48,254 nucleotides of DNA, taken from Actinomycetes bacterium (GTDB lineage: Bacteria; Actinomycetota; Acidimicrobiia; Acidimicrobiales; JAJYXR01). How positions within the stretch are numbered: the stretch's first letter is position 1; each line of letters starts with the position of its first letter. Below the pieces are notes generated by a model. It did not search any database. It worked only from the letters and a program-made list of their open reading frames with translations, and was not told the DNA's origin. This document shows positions 41,725 to 48,254 of this stretch, piece after piece. Location of the stretch: NCBI GenBank assembly GCA_021801795.1, contig JAJYXR010000036.1, positions 1 to 48,254 on the forward strand. The letters are read 5' to 3'. Made by a program: the position numbers and the translations under genes.

Positions 41725-42194
41725 GGTGGCTCCATGGCAGAGGGTGCGGCACGCGGACCCCTCGCGGCCAGAACCAGCCTGGCCCGAGGCGCCGGGCACC
41801 GCGCACGCTCCGCCTGGGAGTCCTGCTGGCATCTACGGCTTCGCTGGCCAGCCTGGCCTCGGGATGCGCGAACTCGAACGGTCTGGCACTGGCCCGGGAG
41901 GCCTGCCGAGAGGTGCACAGCTCGATCAGTCTCTACGAGAAGTCGACTAAGGAGCCGGTCGCGTCGGTGGCAGCACGTGAGCAGGCCGATGCCCTGCGCG
42001 AGCTGCGAATAGCCGTCCAGCCGGCTGCCATCGCGGCAGGAGAGGCTCCCCAGTGGTCAGCCCTGGAGACCACCCTCTCGGAGGCCAACCGGGTACCTGA
42101 GAAGAACCTCGTCCACGCCCTCAGGGCTCAGTGCCGGGTAGCCGACAGCTCCTATCCTGTGCTGACGCCGCCTTCCACGACAGCAGCGAGCTAG
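41709..42194 (+). CDS. Putative small lipoprotein
   Basis: 161 aa from GTG at 41709, the only start in this frame. A long Arg-rich n-region (about 36 residues) is followed by LRLGVLLASTASLASLASGC, a signal with a lipobox ending in Cys. The mature part is about 105 residues, helical, with two further cysteines (REACREVHSS and LRAQCRVADS). No family is recognised. It overlaps the end of the previous gene by 16 bp in another frame. Confidence 0.6.
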   Translation: MARRLRWLHGRGCGTRTPRGQNQPGPRRRAPRTLRLGVLLASTASLASLASGCANSNGLALAREACREVHSSISLYEKSTKEPVASVAAREQADALRELRIAVQPAAIAAGEAPQWSALETTLSEANRVPEKNLVHALRAQCRVADSSYPVLTPPSTTAAS

Positions 42195-42211
42195 CGTCTC
42201 ACATCTCCCCG

Positions 42212-42298
42212 CCCTGACGGCCGCCGCGACATCGTTCTAGCCCTGACGGTAGCCGCGACATCGTTCTAGCCCTGACGGTCGCCGCGACATCGTTCTAG
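42212..42298. repeat. 29-bp tandem repeat, three copies
   Basis: CCCTGACGG-NN-GCCGCGACATCGTTCTAG occurs at 42212-42240, 42241-42269 and 42270-42298, differing only at the two N positions. It fills the gap between the convergent lipoprotein and acyltransferase genes, and the last copy contains the acyltransferase stop codon. No spacers separate the copies. Confidence 0.97.
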
Positions 42299-44481
42299 CC
42301 CGGACCGCCGCCAGGTGCGCAGCCGAATCCGAAGGCTGCCGGGGTGAGGTGGACCTTCTTAGGGAAGGGTCCTTCGAAACCGGCGAGGCGTCCCCACAGG
42401 GGGAGCAGCTTCGGTGCCAGCATCTCGCCACCGCCCACGGTGAAGTGGACCCCGTCTGCGCAGCGCAGCCCCATGCCGTCCATGGTGGCCTCGAAGTGAC
42501 CTCCCGGGCAGACGAGGCCATCCAGGTTCTGGACGGTCACCTTTCCTGGGTACATCCTGCCCATCTCGGCAACCATCGCGTTGTACTCCGCGAGTCGCCT
42601 GGGCGAGTCCTCGGGCCACGGAAGGCCGTCGGGCTGCTCGCCCGAGGAGTAGCAGGGTGCGGTCTCGATGACCATGTGGGCGCCACCTGAGGTGGCTACC
42701 TGCACGGCCAGCTGGAGCTGGTGCACGAGGTAGTCGTCGTAGGCGGGCTCTCCGATGTGGACCCACCGGCCGTGGTAGGTACGGTTCATCACCTCCCAGC
42801 GCCCCGCTAGCAGCACCACCACCTTCGGCTGGTACTTCGCGATCCACTGCCTCCAGGCCACCGGCCACTGGACATATCCCGGTGCCGGATGGGTGTTGCA
42901 GGCCCAGCCGACCGGATAGACCACGCCGTGGGACCTGTACTCGCTGCCGATGGCCACCCCGCAGCCGAGGATGCCTTCGTCGTGGAGGTCGATGCCGTAG
43001 TAGGGGGTCTCGGCGGACAGGCCCATGCCGAGGGTGAGCGCCACCGAGTCGCCCACCAGCAGCACGCTCTTCTGCTCGGCAAGCGGCACCGGGCGACCCG
43101 AGGGTGCATGGGGGGTGACCGGGTATGCAGAAGGCACCGAGGTCCCCACCAGCACCACCACGACTACGACGGCGAAGGCCACCGGGGTGGCCAGCCAGGA
43201 GCGGAGGGAGGTGAAGAAGGTCCCCTGCCTGATAGGACGCTCGAGGAGGTAGTAGGACGCGGTGGACACCACCACGGTGGCCCCGACGACGGTGCCGAAG
43301 AGGGCGTAACCCGTCAGGTGGAACGGTGCCTCGTAGTGCATGTACTGCACTATGGGCCAGTGGAACAGGTACATGCCGTAGGAGATCCTCCCGAGAAACC
43401 TGAGAGGGGGCAGGGAGAGCAGGCGCGACACAGGACCTGCCGGCGAGAGGGCCGCGCTCGCGATGACGGCAGCCACCGCCAGGCCGGCTATGACGATGCC
43501 GTAGGGGAACACGAAGGAGTCGTCGTAGCCGAACCGTACCCAGCACCAGGCCGCTGCCCCGAACCCTGCTATACCGACGACCGCTGCCACGACCTGCATG
43601 TGCCTGGTGAGCCCAGCCTCACGGCCCGCCTCGTCGGAGATCTCCTCGCTGCGGCTGCGCCGCCAGATGAGTAGCGCTACACCAAGAGCAGCGCCGATTA
43701 GGAGGCTCTGGGCATGGGTGTCGGTGCCGAAGTAGACGCGAGTCTGCTCCTCCCCAGGCCCATACAGGAGCGCCATCTCCACAGAGGAGGCCACGGCACC
43801 GGCGATCGCCACCCAGAGCACCGTCCAGAGCGACTTTGCCCAGCGCATGAGGGCGAGCACCACGAGGGGCCAGATGAGGTAGAACTGCTCCTCGATGGCG
43901 AGCGACCAGGTGTGCAGTAGCAGCGAAGGCGGACCCGTCTGGACGAAGTAGTTCGCCCCGGTCAGGATGAAGTGCCAGTTCGCCACGTAAAATAGGGTGG
44001 CCAGCTCGTCGAGCCTCAGCCCTGGGTACATCCCCGGCGGGGCCACGAACCTGGCATATAGCGACACCCCCACCAGCAGCAGGAACAGGGCCGGCAGAAG
44101 CCTGCGGGCACGGCGGGCCCAGAAGGCCCTGAGCCCGATACCAGCACTCGACCGCCACTCTGCGAGCAGCAGGGAGGTGATGAGGAAGCCGGAGAGCACG
44201 AAGAAGGCATCCACCCCCAGATAGCCCCCGGGCAGGAAGGGCACCCCGGTGTGGAAGGCGATGACGCCGAGCACTGCGAAGGCTCTCAGCCCGTCGAGGG
44301 CGGGAACGTATCGGAAGTGCCCGCCCCCGCCCGACGACGCCCCGGGACCTCCACCGGGGCCACCACCGGCGCCACCCACGGGGCCCCCATGCGACCGACC
44401 ACCGGGAGTGCCCGACCCTCCAACAGGTGTAGGCGCATCCGGTGTGGACGGCGCTGGCTGGTCGACCTGGCTCGAGTGCAT
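42295..44481 (-). CDS. Membrane acyltransferase with C-terminal SGNH domain (OafA-like)
   Basis: 728 aa from ATG at 44481. After a Gly/Pro-rich N-terminus, the acyltransferase-3 domain begins at RYVPALDGLRAFAVLGVIAF (His in IAFHTG) with GYLGVDAFFVLSGFLITSLL, LLHTWSLAIEEQFYLIWPLV and FLGRISYGMYLFHWPIVQYM; about ten membrane helices. From about residue 480 an extracellular SGNH domain follows: SVLLVGDSVALTLGMGLS (Ser block) and CADGVHFTVGGGEML (Asp-His). This layout is that of OafA/OatA enzymes, which O-acetylate cell wall or surface glycans. It may act on peptidoglycan or an exopolysaccharide here. Confidence 0.9.
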   Translation of the reverse strand: MHSSQVDQPAPSTPDAPTPVGGSGTPGGRSHGGPVGGAGGGPGGGPGASSGGGGHFRYVPALDGLRAFAVLGVIAFHTGVPFLPGGYLGVDAFFVLSGFLITSLLLAEWRSSAGIGLRAFWARRARRLLPALFLLLVGVSLYARFVAPPGMYPGLRLDELATLFYVANWHFILTGANYFVQTGPPSLLLHTWSLAIEEQFYLIWPLVVLALMRWAKSLWTVLWVAIAGAVASSVEMALLYGPGEEQTRVYFGTDTHAQSLLIGAALGVALLIWRRSRSEEISDEAGREAGLTRHMQVVAAVVGIAGFGAAAWCWVRFGYDDSFVFPYGIVIAGLAVAAVIASAALSPAGPVSRLLSLPPLRFLGRISYGMYLFHWPIVQYMHYEAPFHLTGYALFGTVVGATVVVSTASYYLLERPIRQGTFFTSLRSWLATPVAFAVVVVVVLVGTSVPSAYPVTPHAPSGRPVPLAEQKSVLLVGDSVALTLGMGLSAETPYYGIDLHDEGILGCGVAIGSEYRSHGVVYPVGWACNTHPAPGYVQWPVAWRQWIAKYQPKVVVLLAGRWEVMNRTYHGRWVHIGEPAYDDYLVHQLQLAVQVATSGGAHMVIETAPCYSSGEQPDGLPWPEDSPRRLAEYNAMVAEMGRMYPGKVTVQNLDGLVCPGGHFEATMDGMGLRCADGVHFTVGGGEMLAPKLLPLWGRLAGFEGPFPKKVHLTPAAFGFGCAPGGGPG

Positions 44482-44561
44482 GCCTCGCTCATTCTTCCAG
44501 ACACTCCCGGTGACGTTCTGTCGCAGCCAGCTCCGATCGGCACAGGGAGGTATGGTGTCTC

Positions 44562-45686
44562 GTGGGCCTCGACCGGACCTTCGTATCACTGCCCTCTGCG
44601 ACCGGGGTGCAGAACGGCGCCGGCTACCATCCGGCACAGGGCGTCTACTACGCGCAGACATCCTCGAGACCACGCGTGGCTGCCATCGCCTCCCACTACA
44701 GCGTCGACTTCTCCGAGCACTACCTGGCCGAGCGCATGGCACGGCTGGGCATAGGCTTCCTCGGCTGGAACACCCGCTACCGGAACGACGAGACCTTCTT
44801 CAGGCTCGAGCACGCTCTCGTCGACGTCGCCGCGGGCGTCAGGTGGCTGCGTGAGCACGAGCGTGTGACCACGGTGGTCCTGCTCGGTAACTGTGGCGGG
44901 GGCTCCCTGCTCGCCGCGTACCAGGCACAGGCCGAGGCCCCCTTCTCGGTCCTCGCAGAGAAACCTGGACCGCTCGGCGATGCGCTTGCCTCGCTGGAGC
45001 CGGGGGATCTCTACATCTCCCTGCAGGCTCATCTGGGCAGGCCGGAGGTCCTCACGAACTCCCTGGACCCCACCGTGAGCGACGAGTCAGACCCGTTGAG
45101 CGGGCTGGGTGCGACTGACCTCGACATGTTCGATCCCTCGAACGGACCTCCGTACAGCGAGGCATTCCTCAGCCGGTATCGAGCAGAGCAGCAGGAGCGG
45201 AACCGGCGAATAACCGCCTGGGCACGCGAGAGGATCCGGGTGCTGAAGGATGCCGGTGCCTACGAGCAGGTCTTCACGGTGCATCGCGCCTGGGCGGACC
45301 CGCGCTTCGTGGACCCGGGGATCGACCCCTCGGAGCGGCCCCGTAACCTGTGCCTGGGCGGCGAGCCGCGCGCGGCGAACATGTCGGGGTACTCCATAGC
45401 CTCCACCTGCTCGCTCAGGACCTGGCTGTCTCTCTGGGACATGGACGCTTCGCCCTGCAGGGGCGAGGCGAACCTGAGACATGTCAGCTCTCCGGCCCTC
45501 GTGGTCCAGAGCAGAGCCGACTGTGCGGTCTTCCCCTCCGACGCCGCAGCCATCCTCGAGGCGCTCGGAGCGGCGGACAAGGCCCTCGAGATGATCGACG
45601 GCGACCACTACCTCGAGCAGCCCTCCTCGGCGCGCGACGACACCGCCGAGCTGCTCGCTGGATGGATCCTCGGCCACAGCGCCTGA
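44562..45686 (+). CDS. Alpha/beta hydrolase with Cys in the nucleophile elbow
   Basis: 374 aa, GTG start at 44562. Alpha/beta hydrolase fold with VAAIASHYSVDFSEHYLAER, GIGFLGWNTRYRN and the nucleophile elbow VVLLGNCGGGSLLAAYQ: the usual G-x-S-x-G is G109-N-C111-G-G, so the nucleophile would be Cys as in dienelactone hydrolases. Asp and His candidates are in VVQSRADCAVFPSDAA and MIDGDHYLEQPSS. A large insertion between about 140 and 300 likely forms a lid. The substrate is unknown. Divergent from the acyltransferase with 80 bp between start codons. Confidence 0.78.
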   Translation: MGLDRTFVSLPSATGVQNGAGYHPAQGVYYAQTSSRPRVAAIASHYSVDFSEHYLAERMARLGIGFLGWNTRYRNDETFFRLEHALVDVAAGVRWLREHERVTTVVLLGNCGGGSLLAAYQAQAEAPFSVLAEKPGPLGDALASLEPGDLYISLQAHLGRPEVLTNSLDPTVSDESDPLSGLGATDLDMFDPSNGPPYSEAFLSRYRAEQQERNRRITAWARERIRVLKDAGAYEQVFTVHRAWADPRFVDPGIDPSERPRNLCLGGEPRAANMSGYSIASTCSLRTWLSLWDMDASPCRGEANLRHVSSPALVVQSRADCAVFPSDAAAILEALGAADKALEMIDGDHYLEQPSSARDDTAELLAGWILGHSA

Positions 45687-45691
45687 AGCTG

Positions 45692-45735
45692 CCATGCCCA
45701 GGTGCCGCCCAGGTGCCGCCCAGGTGCCGCCAGCC
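45692..45735. repeat. 11-bp tandem repeat, three copies
   Basis: CCCAGGTGCCG is repeated three times with CCCAGGTAC after it, in the spacer between the hydrolase stop and the PilZ gene. Confidence 0.85.
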
Positions 45736-45804
45736 CAGGTACTGAGGTCCGGCTCGACTCAGCAGGCAGGAGCCACCATCCGCGCGTTCGGCACGGGATT
45801 GGCG

Positions 45805-45810
45805 TATCAT
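45805..45810 (+). promoter_or_regulatory. Candidate -10 box of the PilZ gene
   Basis: TATCAT lies 31 bp before the ATG at 45841, with a good Shine-Dalgarno region (GAGGAAGGGGGTG) between. No clear -35 box at 17 bp. Confidence 0.4.
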
Positions 45811-45840
45811 AGATGGTGACATAGAGGAAGGGGGTGAGCC

Positions 45841-46584
45841 ATGAGCTTCCTCCGGAAACAGAAGCCGGTTACCAGGAAAAGCGGGCCTGGCGAGCAGCCG
45901 CCTATCACCCCTGCGCCGAACTGCCGTCCGAGTTCCTCCCAGACTGTCACCGCTACAGTCGCGGAGTGGGGTGAGCCGGTCCACTGCCGGACGGTGCGAG
46001 CCGACCACGACACGAAGGACCTGGTCATCTCCCTCACCGATTCGCTCGGCTGGTCACCCTTCGCAGAGCCCGGTACCGAGGTGATCGTCGGGTGGGCCGA
46101 CCACGACCGCTGGCACGAGGCCAAGGCTCGATTCACCGGCCGGATGGCCAAGGGCACCAGGATCCTGCGGCTGCAGATCGTCGGTGGTCCCATCCACCAC
46201 GAGCGGCGGCGGCACCTGAGGGTCCGGATGAACCGCCCGGTAGAGGTCCACACGGGTCGCGACAAGGTGAACGCCGTCACAGTGGACATGAGCGAGACCG
46301 CGATGCGCGTGGTGGTGCCCATGCAGGCACCTCTGTTCACCCGCGACGAGGTCCATGTCCTCATGAAGCTCGTGAACCACCGCACCGGAGCCATAGCCCC
46401 CCTGGCGCTCGACGGACACGTGCTGGCAGTGCGTGAGCTGTCGGGGAAGATGGCAGGGCGCAAGGAGGTGGTCGTCTTCTACGACGAGCTCTCCCCCAGC
46501 CAGATCGACCATGTCCGCGGGGTGGTCTACCAGCTCGACCTGCGGGAGAAGAGAGGTGGCGAGCTGGACGACGAGGCGATGTGA
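45841..46584 (+). CDS. PilZ domain protein
   Basis: 247 aa. An N-terminal YcgR-like beta domain (about 35-120, GEPVHCRTVRADHDTKDLVI, GTEVIVGWADHDRW) is followed by a PilZ domain: HHERRRHLRVRMNRPVEVHT contains the RxxxR motif and TVDMSETAMRVVVPMQAPLF the second motif, DxSxxA where DxSxxG is usual. The pair binds cyclic di-GMP in other PilZ proteins, so a c-di-GMP effector is likely but the missing Gly could weaken binding. No flagellar or cellulose genes are nearby. Confidence 0.82.
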   Translation: MSFLRKQKPVTRKSGPGEQPPITPAPNCRPSSSQTVTATVAEWGEPVHCRTVRADHDTKDLVISLTDSLGWSPFAEPGTEVIVGWADHDRWHEAKARFTGRMAKGTRILRLQIVGGPIHHERRRHLRVRMNRPVEVHTGRDKVNAVTVDMSETAMRVVVPMQAPLFTRDEVHVLMKLVNHRTGAIAPLALDGHVLAVRELSGKMAGRKEVVVFYDELSPSQIDHVRGVVYQLDLREKRGGELDDEAM

Positions 46585-46643
46585 TACAGCGGGCTCCGTG
46601 AGTGAACCCGTGCAGCCGCCAGCCTAGGTGCAGCGGCGCTGGC

Positions 46644-48101
46644 TCAGAGCTTCGGCGTGTAGCCCATCGGCAGGTTTATCGACTTCGTCTCGAGGAACAG
46701 CTCGAGGCCCTCGGGACCGAACTCCCGACCTATCCCGGACTCCTTGAACCCGCCGAAGGGGGTCGCGAAGTCTATCGGGATGGGGCTGTTCAGCATGTAG
46801 GTACCGGTCCTCACCTGGCGGGCGACCTGGAGCCCGCGCTCTGGGTCAGCGGTCCAGACGGACCCGCAGAGGCCATAGCTCGAGTCGTTCGCTATGGCGA
46901 CGGCCTCCTGGTCGCCGTCGTAGGGGATCACCGAGAGCACGGGACCGAAGATCTCCTCCTGCGCGATCCGCATCCTGTTGTCCACGTCTACGAAGACAGT
47001 CGGCTCCACGAACCACCCCTTGGACATCCCAGAAGGCCGACCGCCGCCAACGGCCACCTTCGCTCCCTCTTCCTGGCCAGCCTTTATGTAGCCCTCTACC
47101 CTGGCACGCTGGCGCTCGGCCACCAGGGGACCGACCTCGGTGCTCGCATCCAGCGGGTCGCCGACCTTCATGGCCGACACCTTCTCCACCAGGGCATCTA
47201 CGACCTCCTGGTAGCGGTCACGGGGGGCCAGGATACGGGTCTGGGCGATGCAGGCCTCCCCGTTGTTCATCATCGCGTTCGGCAGCAGCATCGGCAGCGC
47301 CTGGGAGAGGTCTGCGTCATCGAGGATGATGGCAGCGGACTTCCCACCCAGCTCCAGGCTGAAGCGCTTCAGCTGCTCACCGCAGATCGCGCCGATCCTC
47401 TTGCCCGCCAGAGTCGAGCCGGTGAAGGAGACCTTGTCCACCTCGGGATGGCGCACCAGGTGCTCGCCCACTTCGCGGCCTGCCGGCAGCACGGAGAGGA
47501 CGCCCTTCGGGAGCCCCGCATCCGCGAAGATCTCGGCCAACCGGTTCGCGTCAAGGGGAGTCTCCGGTGCTGGCTTGAAGACCACCGAGCAGCCTGCCAG
47601 GAGAGCAGGTGCCAGCTTCGCCGCAGCTATGAACAGCGGCACGTTCCAGGGGGCGATTGCCCCGACCACGCCGGCAGGCTCCTTCGACACGAGGACCTGG
47701 CCCATGAGACCCTGGCGCACCTCGTCGAAGTGGTAGCTGCTCCCCAGGCCCGCATAGAAGTCGAAGATCATGGTAGGGGCCATCACCTGCGCGAGCAGCC
47801 CCCAGCCGACGGGTGACCCCACCTCCGAGCTGATCAGCTCCGCCATGGGCTGCATGTCGGCCCGGATCGCGTTGGCCACCTGGCTCAGCACCGCCCCCCG
47901 CTCCGGCGGGGACATCCGGCGCCAGGGACCCTCCTCGAAGGCCCGCTTTGCCTCTGCCACAGCCCGGTCCACATCTGCCTCGCTGGCCTCCGGCACCTGC
48001 CCGTAGACCTCCTCGGTCGCCGGGTTCACCACGTCGATGACACCGGTGCCTGCCGGAGCTACCCACTCGCCACCGATGAACAGACGGTCGTATGACTTCA
48101 T
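46644..48101 (-). CDS. Aldehyde dehydrogenase family protein
   Basis: 485 aa, strong Shine-Dalgarno GAAGGAGGGGG before ATG at 48101. GVVGAIAPWNVPLFIAAAKL, VFKPAPETPLDANRLAEIFA, VDKVSFTGSTLAGKRIGAIC, LKRFSLELGGKSAAIILDDA (catalytic Glu) and NNGEACIAQTRILAPRDRYQ (catalytic Cys) are conserved. NAD(P)-dependent oxidation of an aldehyde is expected; the subgroup resembles those in hydrocarbon or sterol side-chain degradation gene sets, but the substrate cannot be fixed. It is separated from its neighbours and has no evident operon. Confidence 0.93.
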   Translation of the reverse strand: MKSYDRLFIGGEWVAPAGTGVIDVVNPATEEVYGQVPEASEADVDRAVAEAKRAFEEGPWRRMSPPERGAVLSQVANAIRADMQPMAELISSEVGSPVGWGLLAQVMAPTMIFDFYAGLGSSYHFDEVRQGLMGQVLVSKEPAGVVGAIAPWNVPLFIAAAKLAPALLAGCSVVFKPAPETPLDANRLAEIFADAGLPKGVLSVLPAGREVGEHLVRHPEVDKVSFTGSTLAGKRIGAICGEQLKRFSLELGGKSAAIILDDADLSQALPMLLPNAMMNNGEACIAQTRILAPRDRYQEVVDALVEKVSAMKVGDPLDASTEVGPLVAERQRARVEGYIKAGQEEGAKVAVGGGRPSGMSKGWFVEPTVFVDVDNRMRIAQEEIFGPVLSVIPYDGDQEAVAIANDSSYGLCGSVWTADPERGLQVARQVRTGTYMLNSPIPIDFATPFGGFKESGIGREFGPEGLELFLETKSINLPMGYTPKL

Positions 48102-48210
48102 GCCCCCTCCTTCGGGAAGAACGCGTATCAGGTAGCGATCCTAACTGCTCGGCACGGATCGCGACAGCCGGCCGAGCGGCCTGGCACGCCAGGTCGCCGC
48201 GTTCGGCACC

Positions 48211-48254
48211 AGGCGGGGCGGGGCGCGCGGCGCGGGGCGGGGCGCGCGGCGCGG
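48211..48254. repeat. 19-bp GC-only tandem repeat at the window end
   Basis: GCGGGGCGGGGCGCGCGGC is repeated twice and begins a third copy as the window ends. It has runs of four G that could form G-quadruplexes. It may continue outside the window. Confidence 0.85.

Noticed and set aside
42212..42298. CRISPR array
   Set aside because: The three 29-bp copies are directly adjacent without spacers and no cas genes are near, so it is a plain tandem repeat.

Overview
The window reads as a chromosomal segment of a high-GC actinobacterium, plausibly from the class Acidimicrobiia or a relative. The signs are a bacterial proteasome activator (Bpa), a DivIVA/SepF/YggT division set with no ftsA, an FtsZ ending in a DVPSFL-type tail, a MurE carrying the DNPR signature of meso-diaminopimelate addition, an IleRS of the HYGH/KMSKR type, and several genes whose -10 box lies 6-7 nt before the start codon (leaderless architecture). 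The exact taxon is inference.

Layout. 1-1.8 kb: transposon remnants (IS607-type serine recombinase fragment, possible transposase tail) around a membrane-anchored LppX-like protein. 1.8-6 kb: bpa, a phosphodiesterase/phosphatase, an Rrf2 regulator, a histidine phosphatase and a group 2-like sigma factor. 6-8.4 kb (minus): rluD, lspA and a DksA-type zinc finger protein with a long Lys/Ala tail. 8.6-11.9 kb: ileS, alone on the plus strand. 11.9-30.6 kb (minus): an almost complete division and cell wall cluster, in order of transcription mraZ, rsmH, ftsL-like, ftsI, murE, mraY, murD, ftsW, murG, murC, murB, ftsQ, ftsZ, pgeF, yggS, sepF, yggT, divIVA. murF is missing from its usual place between murE and mraY. 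Many junctions overlap as ATGA or GTGA, which suggests translational coupling. A promoter with a three-repeat MraZ-like operator precedes mraZ, and a second promoter candidate precedes ftsZ.

30.7-34.7 kb (minus): lipoate/biotin ligase-like protein, ABC1/AarF kinase-like protein, histidine phosphatase and a coiled-coil zinc ribbon protein. 34.9-39 kb: an LppX-like lipoprotein, a DUF4190/pilin-like fusion, a GNAT acetyltransferase and an XRE/nucleotidyltransferase pair that looks like a toxin-antitoxin module. 39.3-40 kb: a VapBC module whose antitoxin has an in-frame stop at codon 3, then tRNA-Val. 40.2-48.1 kb: inositol monophosphatase-like protein, two unknowns (one a lipoprotein), a membrane acyltransferase with SGNH domain, an alpha/beta hydrolase with Cys at the nucleophile position, a PilZ protein and an aldehyde dehydrogenase.

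The most unusual overall trait is the number of short tandem repeats at gene ends and in spacers. Inside genes the repeat units are multiples of three (9, 12, 15, 18 bp). Between genes they are not (7, 11, 19, 29, 49 bp). The best targets for follow-up are the damaged VapB, the XRE/nucleotidyltransferase pair with its palindrome over the promoter, the missing murF, and the MraZ operator.
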